A stretch of 64,000 nucleotides of DNA from Rhodococcus marinonascens NBRC 14363 (GCF_001894885.1 NZ_BCXB01000018.1:1-64000); one strand, 5' to 3'; shown: positions 20,400 through 29,009, numbered from the stretch's first letter. A program made the numbers and translations. Notes: generated by a model not told the origin, from the sequence alone.

Positions 20400-20789
20400 T
20401 CAGAAACCCTTTCCGCATCGAAGAGTGGCCTCTGGTGTATACGGGTCCGCGGCGGTTCGAGTACGGTCCCTCACGCTGCCCCCCCCGCAGGCCATGTCCA
20501 GCGGGTCCACCACAGCCTCGAAATCGTCTAGGAACTGATCGACATACGTGCCCGAGGTCAGGACGGCCGACTTGTGCACGAGCATCGGCGGGACCGCCTC
20601 GAGGTTCGCGCCCACGCCGACCGCAAGCGGGACCGCGGTGTGCCGAAGGTCGCGCAGGGTGATCGTCGGGGACTGTCTCGGGCAATCCTGATAGCCGCCA
20701 CACCACCACCGCTGGCCTCGAACCGACATTTCGGGCCTGTCGTTTCCCACCGGCCGCTTCCCACTCGTCCCACGAATGCGCACATACAC
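20400..20789 (-). pseudogene. Tyrosine recombinase (phage integrase) C-terminal remnant
   Basis: About 80 residues match the catalytic end of tyrosine recombinases: TITLRDLRHTAVPLAVGVGA carries the box II Arg-His, LVHKSA replaces the usual LGHxSA, and SGTYVDQFLDDFEAVVD carries the nucleophile Tyr. The N-terminal core-binding domain and the first catalytic Arg are not found upstream in any frame, so the gene is broken. Its 3' end is 13 bases from an att-like tRNA fragment, the normal place for an island integrase. Function is presumably lost. Confidence 0.75.
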
Positions 20790-20985
20790 TGCCGGTAGAC
20801 CTGCGGTGTCCCTTGATCAGGGCTCCGCTGCACTCCGGAGCGAAAGATGTGGCATACGAGGGCAGTTCACAAATCAAGCGCGGCACCACCGGAAGCTACG
20901 CCGTAGAATTCCGGAAAGGGAGGCGATCAACCTCCCCGGTGGACAGTCCCGCAGACGCGCCCATTTCAAGCGGCGGAGAATGACG

Positions 20986-22332
20986 ATGCAATTTGGAGCC
21001 CTATTCGGCAGGTACCGCCTCGACCTTCCGCTGTCGGCGGATGCGACCGGCGAGGTCTGGGCAGCGTTCGACACGATCACGTATCGGCACGTCACCGTGC
21101 GGGCGCTGCCGCCGGAAATTACTGAGAACGACGAATACCGCGATCGTTTCGAACGAGAAGCCGACATCGCGGCGCACATCCGCAACCCGCATGTAATACC
21201 GATCCACGACTTCGGACAGATCGGCGACCGGCTCTTCCTCGCAACCCCGCACACTCAGGGCACCAACCTGCAAACGATGCTCCAGTCCACCGGCGCGATG
21301 GAGGTACCTCGAGCGGTCGACGTTGTCGAGCAGCTGGCGTCGGCGCTGGAGGCTGTGCGCGCGGCCGGAGTGGTCGAGCAGGGGTTGACGTCGGCAAACG
21401 TTCGCGTGCAGGACAGTGGGCTGATCTGTCTCACCGACGTCGGACTCCCCACGAATCCCGGCGAGGCGTCGGGGGTCTACGGTCTGACTACCGTCTTGTA
21501 CGAGTGTCTCACCGGCATGCCGTTTCAGTCGTCGAGCGGAAGCGAGTCGCCGCCGCGCCCGTCATCGATGGTCTCGACGGTGCCCGTCGGCATGGACGCC
21601 GTGATCGCACGCGGAATGGCAGTCGACCCCGCACGGCGCTATCGGTCCGCGGGCGAGCTGGCCGCCGCCGCTCGCGCCGTCGCGACACCGACACAATCCG
21701 CCCTCGGGCTCACTCCCACGATCTCTCCGATCAACTGGAGCCGCCGTGCCATGGTCGCCGGCCTCTCGCTCGCGGCGATCATCGCCGTCGCGATCGTCGG
21801 CGGGATAATCATCGGGTCAGGATCGTCATCGCCCGACGTCGCCGGACCCGTCGCGTCGCCGACCTCGGCGCGGGCATCCTCGCCGACAGTGGCCAGTTCA
21901 CCGACCGCCACAACCAATCCGACGGCTGCGGAGCAGGTACCACCAGTGCAAGCACCGCCGCCGACGGAGACGCAGCTGGCGGATACGCCTCCACCTCGGC
22001 AAGCCGCCCAACCAACACCAACTCCACACCCCGCACCGCAGGTACTGCCCTGCTACCCCGGCTACGAACACACCCCACCACCGGACGGGCCGTGCCTCCG
22101 ACCCGGGTCACCACCTGCACCGGCACAAGCACCAGCGGCACCCGCACCGCAGGTACTGCCCTGCTACCCCGGCTACGAACACACCCCACCACCGGACGGG
22201 CCGTGCCTCCGACCCGGGTCACCACCTGCACCGGCACAAGCACCAGCGGCACCCTCACCGCAGGTACTGCCCTGCTACCCCGGCTACGAACACACCCCAC
22301 CACCGGACGGGCCGTGCCTCCGTTCTCCCTGA
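20986..22332 (+). CDS. Membrane pseudokinase with repeated Cys-containing ectodomain
   Basis: A 448-residue protein. Residues 1-240 follow the fold order of actinobacterial Pkn-type Ser/Thr kinases (FGRYRLDLPLS, then PHVIPIHDFGQIGDRLFLA), but the catalytic residues are changed: the glycine loop is LSADATGE, the beta-3 Lys is Arg in VTVRALPP (near residue 38), HRD is replaced in VEQGLTSANV (near 130), and DFG is DVG (near 151). It should be unable to phosphorylate. A membrane segment spans about 254-278. A Pro/Thr/Ala-rich stalk follows, then three copies of a 37-residue unit with CYPGYEHTPPPDGPC. The start with GGAG seven bases upstream was chosen over an ATG two codons earlier. Its role is unknown; ligand or cell-wall sensing is a guess from topology. 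Confidence 0.8.
   Translation: MQFGALFGRYRLDLPLSADATGEVWAAFDTITYRHVTVRALPPEITENDEYRDRFEREADIAAHIRNPHVIPIHDFGQIGDRLFLATPHTQGTNLQTMLQSTGAMEVPRAVDVVEQLASALEAVRAAGVVEQGLTSANVRVQDSGLICLTDVGLPTNPGEASGVYGLTTVLYECLTGMPFQSSSGSESPPRPSSMVSTVPVGMDAVIARGMAVDPARRYRSAGELAAAARAVATPTQSALGLTPTISPINWSRRAMVAGLSLAAIIAVAIVGGIIIGSGSSSPDVAGPVASPTSARASSPTVASSPTATTNPTAAEQVPPVQAPPPTETQLADTPPPRQAAQPTPTPHPAPQVLPCYPGYEHTPPPDGPCLRPGSPPAPAQAPAAPAPQVLPCYPGYEHTPPPDGPCLRPGSPPAPAQAPAAPSPQVLPCYPGYEHTPPPDGPCLRSP
22036..22325. repeat. 111-bp tandem repeat encoding the Cys-Pro ectodomain units
   Basis: Units start at 22036, 22147 and 22258 and are almost identical at DNA level; the third is cut short by the stop codon. Each encodes two Cys 14 residues apart within CYPGYEHTPPPDGPC, followed by a Pro-Ala linker. 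Near-identity suggests recent expansion. Confidence 0.85.
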
Positions 22333-22413
22333 TCCAGCGGGGTCCGACCGGCGACAGTCCCTACCGGTGAACTGCTCGATTGCCCCGGAGATCCGGGCGA
22401 GCATGTGACGAAT

Positions 22414-22432
22414 AGGTCGTGGGTTCAAATCC
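22414..22432 (+). repeat. Possible att-like copy 4 (T-arm only)
   Basis: Nineteen bases are identical to the variable loop and T-arm of the tRNA-Pro, after which similarity stops. It could be the oldest, most decayed attachment-site copy. T-arms are similar among many tRNAs, so another tRNA could be the source. Confidence 0.4.
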
Positions 22433-22606
22433 TTCGAACGAGTCGTATTCTGCTGGTGCGGAGTCTCCCACCGTTGGGCAACACCCGTCTGGCAGATGCC
22501 TTCGCAGTACAGCAGGAGGCGTACACCCGACAGCTACCGTGTCTCTCTCCCGTGGGCGTTCAGGCGCGCGTGAAACTCACCCGTCCAAGCTGGCTAGGGT
22601 ATGCCC

Positions 22607-22984
22607 ATGATCGACTTCAACAACAACGCGACGTTCGCCAAACTCGCCCCGTCGGATCCCAACGCCGCCTGGGAGGCCCTTCAAGGAATCCTCGTCCCTG
22701 ACGAAGAGATCCACCTGGCATTCAGAGGCGTGCGAGACTCGGTCACCTTCACCAACAAGCGCATCGTCACGCTCAATGTGCAGGGCATAACCGGAAAGAA
22801 GAAGGACTACACCTCTCTGCCGTACAGCCGCATCCAAGCGTTCTCTGTAGAGACAGCCGGAATATTCGATCTCGACTCCGAGCTCGACCTCTGGTTCAGC
22901 GGCCTGGGTATGGTCCGCCTCGAGTTCAACCGTGACGTCGACATCCGATCCGTGAACCACTTCATCGCGAATCGCGTGCTCTGA
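22607..22984 (+). CDS. Bacterial PH-domain protein (bPH_1/DUF1696 type)
   Basis: A 125-residue soluble protein with the bacterial PH-domain pattern: DEEIHLAFRGVRDSVTFTNK near residue 35, then RIVTLN and SLPYSRIQAFSVETAG, and a final helix NHFIANRVL. Function of the family is unknown. The ATG was chosen because TAGGGT ends six bases upstream, a leaderless layout; an ATG two codons earlier directly abuts that box and is less likely. It stands alone after the tRNA-associated layers. Confidence 0.8.
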   Translation: MIDFNNNATFAKLAPSDPNAAWEALQGILVPDEEIHLAFRGVRDSVTFTNKRIVTLNVQGITGKKKDYTSLPYSRIQAFSVETAGIFDLDSELDLWFSGLGMVRLEFNRDVDIRSVNHFIANRVL

Positions 22985-23014
22985 CGACACGGGTCGTTGT
23001 TGGGTTGAGGGCGC

Positions 23015-23497
23015 TCAGAGCTTGTAACCGATAGTGCGGAGCAATGCCTTGCGGTCGGCGACATCGGCACTCGTCTCCACGCCGGCAGGCGGGCGCCCAT
23101 CGATCACACCGGCAATGCCCCGGCCGAGCTCCGTCTCGGCCACGATGATCTCCACGGGGTTGGCCGTAGCGCAGAAGATGCCGCACACCTCTGGTACCTG
23201 CTTCACCGTGTTCAGAATGTTCACCGGATAGCCGTCCTCCACGAACACGAAGAACGAGTGGCCCGCGCCGACAGCAAGCGCATTGCGCGTGGCCAACTCG
23301 ACGAGACGATCGTCGTTGCCCGAGCAACGCACCAGGCGCGGCCCGGAGGCTTCGCAGAACGCCACACCGAACCGGAGGTGCGGACTCACTCCAGCCAATG
23401 CTTCATGCAGGTCCTCGACGGTCTTGATGAAGTGGGACTGCCCGACGACCACGTTCATGTCGTCGGGTTTGTCCACCGCCACGATGTGCAGTTCCAC
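23015..23497 (-). CDS. Adenosine-specific kinase family protein (PF04008 type)
   Basis: A 160-residue protein of the small family annotated as adenosine-specific kinase, known mainly from structures and archaeal members. Recognised segments are VVVGQSHFIKTVEDLHEAL near residue 18, FGVAFCEASGPRLVR near 43, and FVEDGYPVNILN with VCGIFCATANPVEIIV near 90-115. The biochemical role is poorly established even for the family. A GTG start is preceded by GGAGGAGG. No partner is evident. Confidence 0.8.
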   Translation of the reverse strand: MELHIVAVDKPDDMNVVVGQSHFIKTVEDLHEALAGVSPHLRFGVAFCEASGPRLVRCSGNDDRLVELATRNALAVGAGHSFFVFVEDGYPVNILNTVKQVPEVCGIFCATANPVEIIVAETELGRGIAGVIDGRPPAGVETSADVADRKALLRTIGYKL

Positions 23498-23647
23498 GAT
23501 CGCCTCCTCCGATGCCTGCGATTTGGCAGACCAGCGTCGATAACCAGTCTGCCTCGCTCCGGCAAAGACTACAACGACAGTGACGCGAGCGCGACCACCG
23601 GCGCGATACTGTCCGCGAGGACCTGGCGAGCATGCTTGCGGCCTGAC

Positions 23648-24451
23648 TCAGCGCTGCAAGGGCATGAATGCGTCGTAGATCGCCTGCGGCGCGCCGTCGA
23701 TGGTCCAGACGACCATCAGACCGACGGCCACGGTGAGGGCGGGCCCGAGCACAACCTTCTCGAAGGCCCCGCCCGCCCTGATCGACAGGAAGGACGGCAA
23801 CCGTAACTCCCACCACCGCTCCTTGCCCACGGTGAGGAACGGGGCGAGGAACGGCACGCCGTCCTTCGTGATCGCGTCCCCGAGACAGTGGGTGACGCAA
23901 CCGAGCGCCACCGCGACGCCGAGCCCGGTGGAGCCCGCTTCGGTGGGATACATCTGCCACGTCAAGGCAGACAGGACAGCAGCCACCGCCGAAACCGCGA
24001 GCCAGCCCTTTTCTTTGGCCAACTCACCGGCAAGACCGCGGAGTGCGAGGCCGAGGAAGATGAAGAGCGTGGCGATGATGGCGGGTTTTCCGAACTGAAC
24101 GACCAGCGCCGTCACCCCCGCCCCGACACCGACCGCGAACAGCGCGGTGTGGGTGAGCGTGCGGTGCCCGCCGCGCCGCTTTCCGTCGCGTTTGCCTCTC
24201 GTGAGGGTGTAGAAACCTAGCGACAGCGCGTCGACACCCTTGGCAAGGACGTTACTGACCGGTCCGAAGGAACGCGAAACGGTGGACTGGGTCGTGTCGA
24301 GGTCCGGGAGCAACGCCGCTCCCGCACACACGGCCGCGAACGTGAACGTCTCGGCCGTGGAGGTGGGTCCACCCCAGTCGGGCGGAAGCAGATCTGAGAC
24401 CGCCAGACCGACGGCAGCACCGGACATTGCATGAGTGGGACCCATCACCAT
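23648..24451 (-). CDS. YdjM-like membrane-bound metal-dependent hydrolase
   Basis: A 267-residue multi-pass membrane protein of the YdjM/DUF457 family. The conserved metal-ligand pattern is GPTHAMSG near the N-terminus, ALLPDLDTTQS near residue 58, HRTLTHT near 97 and HCLGDAIT near 190, between hydrophobic segments. Substrate is unknown. MVMGPTHAMSG was taken as the start; a GTG four codons earlier is possible. It is followed by a dps gene on the same strand but with its own terminator region between. Confidence 0.78.
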   Translation of the reverse strand: MVMGPTHAMSGAAVGLAVSDLLPPDWGGPTSTAETFTFAAVCAGAALLPDLDTTQSTVSRSFGPVSNVLAKGVDALSLGFYTLTRGKRDGKRRGGHRTLTHTALFAVGVGAGVTALVVQFGKPAIIATLFIFLGLALRGLAGELAKEKGWLAVSAVAAVLSALTWQMYPTEAGSTGLGVAVALGCVTHCLGDAITKDGVPFLAPFLTVGKERWWELRLPSFLSIRAGGAFEKVVLGPALTVAVGLMVVWTIDGAPQAIYDAFMPLQR

Positions 24452-24554
24452 GGAAGACAGCACCTTTCGAACCCGGCCCGGGACACGGTCATCCGAGCCG
24501 GCGCCCTGGCACCGCCCAACCTAGCAACGTCACCCGACACCGCCGTCGCCGACC

Positions 24555-24595
24555 GTGAGTGTTCGTCGACCGCTTAGCGGTTGACGAACACTCAC
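24555..24595. terminator. Terminator hairpin downstream of dps
   Basis: Two 19-base arms (GTGAGTGTTCGTCGACCGC and its complement, one mismatch) enclose TTA. It lies 16 bases after the dps stop and upstream of the YdjM-like gene, so it should end the leftward dps transcript. Confidence 0.75.
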
Positions 24596-24611
24596 AGGCT
24601 GCGGAGCGTTC

Positions 24612-25085
24612 TCAGGCGATCTGCGCCTGCCACATCCAGTGCAACTGCTCGAGTCGCGCGGTGATGGAGATCAGCAGGTCCTGAGTGACCGGGTCGGCCT
24701 TCTCCGTGGACGTGATGCGATTGCGGAGGCGATCGATGAGGGCTGCGAGGTTACCGACGATCGACGCGATGATCTCGGAGTCCTTGGTCCAGCCGTCGCC
24801 GATGCCCTTGGTACCCGAATCTCTTGCGACCGTGGCCGCGCGACCGTCGGGGCTGACACCGATCGCAGTGGCCCGCTCGGCCGCTTCGTCGGTGAAGTCA
24901 CGCGCCGCGGCCACCAGTTCGTCGAGTGCGAGGTGCACCGACCGGAAATTCTGTCCGATCACGTTCCAGTGGGCCTGCTTCGCAATCAGGCTCAGGTCGA
25001 TCAGGTCGACGACGGTCGCTTGCAGCGCGTCGCCCACGATCTTCTGCTGGTCATTGTCGAGTGTGCTCGTGATGGGGTTACTCAT
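24612..25085 (-). CDS. dps: Dps-type ferritin-like DNA-protection protein
   Basis: A 157-residue Dps protein that stores iron and consumes peroxide at the intersubunit ferroxidase site. The site residues appear in LIAKQAHWNVIGQNFRSVHLALDEL (His39, His51 and Asp/Glu) and DEAAERATAIGVSPDG. An N-terminal stretch MSNPITSTLDNDQQ and a C-terminal LHWMWQAQIA frame the four-helix core. The start has GGGAGG eight bases upstream. It stands next to katA and furA, so the region forms a peroxide-defence set. Confidence 0.92.
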   Translation of the reverse strand: MSNPITSTLDNDQQKIVGDALQATVVDLIDLSLIAKQAHWNVIGQNFRSVHLALDELVAAARDFTDEAAERATAIGVSPDGRAATVARDSGTKGIGDGWTKDSEIIASIVGNLAALIDRLRNRITSTEKADPVTQDLLISITARLEQLHWMWQAQIA

Positions 25086-25460
25086 TGCGAGCGCCCTCCC
25101 TTCGGTTCGGTTTCTTCGACGCCGGTATGTTCGGCGCGCAACGGAGTTTCTTACTTGTCGACGATCTTGGTGACACCGCCGTTCCTCCTGTGACCGGAGA
25201 CACACTCGAAATGGACCCTCCGGATACAACTTGGAAACACTGCGCACCTGCCGGGCATTCGTTACCTCCCAGGGAGGATGATGGAGTTGGCACCATGGCG
25301 AATGTTCGTGAAGCGTGCGTTGTGCAGTCGGGCGAAGGAGGATGTCATGGAAACCGCGATCGTGTTCGTTCTCGCCTTGCTGGTCTATTGGTGGGGCCTG
25401 CTCTGAGCCTTCCCTGGGCATTCCCTGGGTATTCCCCAATGCCTTCCCTAACCAAACAAA
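25086..25460. other. Region between dps and katA
   Basis: Apart from the candidate micropeptide no gene is seen. It should contain the dps promoter on the minus strand. The end has near-repeats of CCCTGGG(C/T)ATTCCC around 25410-25440. Confidence 0.5.
25347..25406 (+). CDS. Candidate 19-residue membrane micropeptide
   Basis: The frame reads METAIVFVLALLVYWWGLL and stops. It is preceded by a full AAGGAGG with a five-base spacer, the best ribosome-binding site in this part of the window, which has no other obvious user. The peptide is one hydrophobic segment with a Tyr-Trp-Trp interface motif. The frame is open for 23 codons upstream (from MMELAPWRMF), so a 42-residue form is possible but has a worse start. 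It lies between the divergent dps and the convergent katA, both stress genes. Function is unknown. Confidence 0.5.
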   Translation: METAIVFVLALLVYWWGLL

Positions 25461-26930
25461 TCAGCTCTGGTTCTGCCCGTCTCGGACACCGAGTTCCACT
25501 CGCTTGCCCAAGTCTGCGTCGACGTTCTTCCAGTACTCGAAGACCCGCAGCAACACAGATTCGCTGACACCGCCGAGCGCGTGACCGACGATGTTGTTCA
25601 CCAGGCGGTCGCGTTCGTCGTCGCTCAGCACCTTGCGGACAAGTGTGCCCGCCTGCGTGAAGTCACCGTCCTCGGAGTGCTCGACGTAGTCGGCGCGCAC
25701 CGACTCACCGTCGAACGCCCACATACCCTCGTCGCCGGCCAGGGAGGCGTCGGCGTGCGGTCCGCCGTAGGAGTTCGGCGCGTACACCGGGGTCTCGGGT
25801 GAATTGGTGGCGTACCGCATCGCGCCGTCCTGCGAGTACGAGTTCACCTGATTCCTGGGTGCGTTGACGGGTAACTGCGCGTAGTTTGCGCCGATCCGGT
25901 ACCGATGAGCGTCAGCGTAGGAGAAGACGCGTCCGAGCAGCATCTTGTCGGGCGAGAAGCCGATTCCCGGAACCACATTTGACGGTTCGAACGACGCCTG
26001 CTCGATCTGGGCGAAGAAGTTGTCTGGGTTACGGTTGAGGGTCCACTTGCCGACCTCGATCAGCGGATAGTCCTTCTGTGACCAGACCTTGGTGAGGTCA
26101 AACGGGTTGAAGCGGTAACCTTCAGCTTCGTCGACCGGCATGACCTGGACCTTCAGCGTCCAACTCGGGAGCTCTCCGCGGGCGATGCTGCCGTACAGGT
26201 CGGCGCGGTGGTGATCGGGGTCGTTGCCGGCCAGCATGTCCGCCTCGTCCTGTGTGAGGAATTCGATGCCCTGATCGGTCTTGAAGTGGTACTTCACCCA
26301 GAACCGCTCGCCCTGGGCGTTGACCCACTGATACGTGTGCGAGCCGAATCCGTCCATGTGACGCCATGTCTTCGGGATTCCGCGGTCACCCATCAGCCAG
26401 GTCACCTGGTGCGCAGTCTCGGGCCGCAGCGTCCAGAAGTCCCACTGCATGTTGTGGTCACGCAGTCCGGAGCCAGGCATGCGCTTCTGTGAATGTATGA
26501 AGTCCGGGAACTTGATCGGGTCCTTGATGAAGAACACGGGTGTGTTGTTGCCGACGAGGTCGTAGTTTCCGTCCTCGGTGTAGAACTTCATTGCAAAGCC
26601 CCGCGGGTCACGCCAGGTGTCCGGGCTGCCCTGCTCGCCGGCCACGGTGGAGAAACGCACCAGCGACTCGGTCTTGGCACCCGGCTGGAACAGCTTGGCC
26701 TTCGTGTACCGGCTCACGTCATGGGTGACCACCAGTTCACCGAACGCACCACCGCCCTTGGCGTGGACGACGCGCTCCGGAACACGCTCACGGTTGAACT
26801 GCGCAAGCTTTTCGATGAGGTAGTGGTCGTGCAGCAGGATTGGGCCTCGAGGTCCCGCGGTGAGTGATTCGTTGTCACTAGAGACCGGGATTCCAACGTT
26901 GGTGGTAGTCGCGCGCTGCGTTTCGGGCAT
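25461..26930 (-). CDS. katA: Monofunctional haem catalase
   Basis: A 489-residue small-subunit catalase that dismutates hydrogen peroxide. The distal His is in the segment [14 protein letters not shown] near residue 59, with the catalytic Asn in [13 protein letters not shown] near 130; the proximal haem Tyr is in the segment [16 protein letters not shown] near 345. Substrate-channel and NADPH-region segments ([19 protein letters not shown]) are present. The start has GGAGG seven bases upstream. It is 67 bases downstream of furA on the same strand, an order known from mycobacterial furA-kat operons, though there the partner is KatG. Confidence 0.95.
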   Translation of the reverse strand: MPETQRATTTNVGIPVSSDNESLTAGPRGPILLHDHYLIEKLAQFNRERVPERVVHAKGGGAFGELVVTHDVSRYTKAKLFQPGAKTESLVRFSTVAGEQGSPDTWRDPRGFAMKFYTEDGNYDLVGNNTPVFFIKDPIKFPDFIHSQKRMPGSGLRDHNMQWDFWTLRPETAHQVTWLMGDRGIPKTWRHMDGFGSHTYQWVNAQGERFWVKYHFKTDQGIEFLTQDEADMLAGNDPDHHRADLYGSIARGELPSWTLKVQVMPVDEAEGYRFNPFDLTKVWSQKDYPLIEVGKWTLNRNPDNFFAQIEQASFEPSNVVPGIGFSPDKMLLGRVFSYADAHRYRIGANYAQLPVNAPRNQVNSYSQDGAMRYATNSPETPVYAPNSYGGPHADASLAGDEGMWAFDGESVRADYVEHSEDGDFTQAGTLVRKVLSDDERDRLVNNIVGHALGGVSESVLLRVFEYWKNVDADLGKRVELGVRDGQNQS

Positions 26931-26997
26931 GGCAAAGCCTCCAGGTTGCATCTGATGAGACGTGTGTCGATGGGGCGGACGGGTCAGGACGCGGCTG

Positions 26998-27471
26998 TCA
27001 TCCCGATTCCTTTCTGTCCATCGGTCTGGCACTGGGAGCAGAGCCCCCAGAAGCGGTCTGGCACTGGGAGCAGAGCCCCCAGAAGACGACCTCGGCTTCG
27101 TCGATCTCGAAACCGTGGGACTGCGACGGCTCGAGGCACGGCGCCTCGCCGACTGCGCAGTCCACGTCCACGACGGTTCCGCAACCGCGGCACACAAGGT
27201 GGTGATGGTTGTCTCCGGTACGGGTCTCGAACCGCGCGGGTGAACCCGCAGGCTCGATTCGGCGAAGCAGGCCGGCGGTTGTGCATGCTCTCAGAACGTC
27301 ATACACCGCCTGAGTGGAGACCGAACCCAGCTCGCCACGTACTACGGCCGCAATGTCGTCGACGTCCGAATGCGGCCGCATGGCCACCGTATTCAACACT
27401 GCAACTCGTGGCGCAGTGACACGCAAGCCCGCGCTGCGCAGTTGCCCTCGGGGATCGATATCGTGTCGCAT
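26998..27471 (-). CDS. furA: Fur-family peroxide/metal regulator (FurA type) with altered C-terminus
   Basis: A 157-residue Fur-family repressor. The winged-helix domain holds [17 protein letters not shown] and [21 protein letters not shown]; the metal-binding half holds [18 protein letters not shown] and WGLCSQCQT, a structural-zinc CxxC pair. Immediately after the second CxxC the reading frame is changed by a 32-base tandem duplication, giving the tail [18 protein letters not shown]. The ATG is seven bases after CAGGCT, so the transcript is probably leaderless, as for mycobacterial furA. A CTAATT dyad overlaps the promoter and is the likely autoregulatory operator. It should control katA, which follows. 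Confidence 0.92.
   Translation of the reverse strand: MRHDIDPRGQLRSAGLRVTAPRVAVLNTVAMRPHSDVDDIAAVVRGELGSVSTQAVYDVLRACTTAGLLRRIEPAGSPARFETRTGDNHHHLVCRGCGTVVDVDCAVGEAPCLEPSQSHGFEIDEAEVVFWGLCSQCQTASGGSAPSARPMDRKESG
27022..27085. repeat. 32-bp perfect tandem duplication in the furA 3' end
   Basis: Two identical 32-base units (CGGTCTGGCACTGGGAGCAG at the plus-strand start of each). Because 32 is not a multiple of three, the duplication shifts the frame of the furA tail. In the single-copy form the protein would read [15 protein letters not shown] instead. Confidence 0.85.
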
Positions 27472-27507
27472 ATCGCAAAGCCTGGCACCTAATTTGGAAT
27501 TAGTCAA
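27472..27507 (-). promoter_or_regulatory. furA promoter and probable Fur-family operator
   Basis: On the minus strand TTGACT (27502-27507) is followed after 17 bases by CAGGCT, seven bases before the furA ATG. The dyad CTAATT-N3-AATTAG (27489-27503) overlaps the -35 box, the expected place for an autorepressor site. The -35 overlaps the stop codon of the monooxygenase gene. Confidence 0.65.
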
Positions 27508-29009
27508 GAAAAGGAAGGTCCCATACGCCGGGAGATGTAATTCTCCTCGTCGAATCGCTGCATCTGAGCACGAAACTTCCAGGTGAAGGTCGGCCACTGA
27601 ACCGAGTTGCGCCCCTCGGAGTCGTAGTACCAACTCGAGCACCCGCCTTTGTTCCAGACCGTCTTCTCCAGTGCAGACTGGATCCGGGTGTTGTACCGGC
27701 GCTGCGCGTCCTCGGTGACCTCGAAAGACGCTATCGCGCTCTGACGCATCACCTTCAAAGCATCAATGACATAAGTGGACTGCGACTCGAGCATGTAGAT
27801 GATGGAACTGTGACCGAGGTTGGTGTTCGGCCCGTACATCAAGAATAGGTTGGGAAAGCCGGCGACCGTAGCGCCCTTGTACGCACTTGGACTGCCGTTC
27901 CAGTGCTCGGCGAGCGTGCGACCATTCGACCCGCGCAGCGCGTGCGCGACGGGCGGTTCGGTGGGAGTGAACCCCGTCGCGAAAATGATCGTGTCGACCT
28001 TGTGCTCGTTGCCTGCCGCATCGACGACCCCGTCCGGCGTGACGCCGGCGAGTCCGGCATCGACCAACGTGACGTCGGGGCGGTCGAGTGTGCGGAGCCA
28101 GTCGTTCGACAAGAGAATCCGCTTGCAGCCGATCGTGAAAACAGGGGTGAGCTTCCGGCGCAGTTCGGGATCGCGGACCTGCCGGAGCAGATGCGCCTTG
28201 GCCGCAGCCTCGAAAACTGGCAACAGTCCGGTTGCGTGCTGGAGCAAACCACCGAGCGCCTCGCGCAGGCTGTACACGGACCCCCGCACAGCCTTCTGCA
28301 CCCACGGGATCCGGCGATACAGGTACTTCTCGAGGCCGAAGAGTTCGCGGTCGAGACGCGGAATGACCCACGCCGGGGTGCGTTGAAACACGGTGAGATG
28401 CTTCGTTGCAGACTCTATTTCGGGCACAAATTGCACCGCCGACGCCCCGGTGCCGATAACAGCGACACGCTCACCTCGGAGGTTGTGGTCGTGGTTCCAC
28501 TTGGCGGAATGAAACGAGGTACCGCCGAACGTCTCGAGACCGGGAATATCTGGATAGCTGGGCGTCGACAACGCACCGGTCGCGACCACGAGCACGTCGG
28601 CGGTCAACGTGCCGCTGCTTGTCCGCACGGCCCACAAGGCCTTGCTGTCATCCCACTGCGCTTCCTGGAGTTCACATTCGGTCACCACCCGGTCGAGGAC
28701 CCCAGTATCGGCCGCGACCTGCCTGAGATAGCGGTAGATCTCTGGTTGGCGGGCGAATATGTGGCTCCATTCCGCGCTCGGTGCGAACGAGAACGAGTAC
28801 AGCGAAGTCGGAACGTCGCAGGCGCAACCGGGATAGGTGTTGTCGCGCCACGTCCCGCCGACGTCGTTGCCGCGTTCGATGACCAAGACATCGGCCTGGG
28901 ACTGCTCCCGGAGGATCCGAGCCGCGAGGCCCAAACCCGCGAAACCCGCGCCCACGATCAAGGTTTGTACGTGCTTCGGCATATTCACTGCTGCCGCGTC
29001 AGAGGCCAC
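27504..29009 (-). CDS. Flavin-dependent monooxygenase, Baeyer-Villiger type
   Basis: A 501-residue FAD- and NADPH-dependent monooxygenase. The first Rossmann motif is LIVGAGFAGLGLAARI near residue 16, the Baeyer-Villiger fingerprint is FGGTSFHSAKWNH near residue 170, and the NADPH-binding VIGTGASAVQFVPEI follows near 190. ATGFTPTEPP near 385 is the usual second FAD contact. Substrate is unknown; ketones, steroids or sulfides are possible. The GTG start is chosen because TACAGT ends six bases upstream; an ATG nine codons later is the alternative. It reads into furA with its stop inside the furA -35 box. Confidence 0.88.
   Translation of the reverse strand: MASDAAAVNMPKHVQTLIVGAGFAGLGLAARILREQSQADVLVIERGNDVGGTWRDNTYPGCACDVPTSLYSFSFAPSAEWSHIFARQPEIYRYLRQVAADTGVLDRVVTECELQEAQWDDSKALWAVRTSSGTLTADVLVVATGALSTPSYPDIPGLETFGGTSFHSAKWNHDHNLRGERVAVIGTGASAVQFVPEIESATKHLTVFQRTPAWVIPRLDRELFGLEKYLYRRIPWVQKAVRGSVYSLREALGGLLQHATGLLPVFEAAAKAHLLRQVRDPELRRKLTPVFTIGCKRILLSNDWLRTLDRPDVTLVDAGLAGVTPDGVVDAAGNEHKVDTIIFATGFTPTEPPVAHALRGSNGRTLAEHWNGSPSAYKGATVAGFPNLFLMYGPNTNLGHSSIIYMLESQSTYVIDALKVMRQSAIASFEVTEDAQRRYNTRIQSALEKTVWNKGGCSSWYYDSEGRNSVQWPTFTWKFRAQMQRFDEENYISRRMGPSFS

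Noticed and set aside
22036-22325. Regular 111-bp repeats as a CRISPR array
   Set aside because: Units are contiguous, coding and without spacers.
24760-25439. A longer N-terminal form of Dps
   Set aside because: The extra 118 residues have no Dps character and the ATG at the usual position has GGGAGG.
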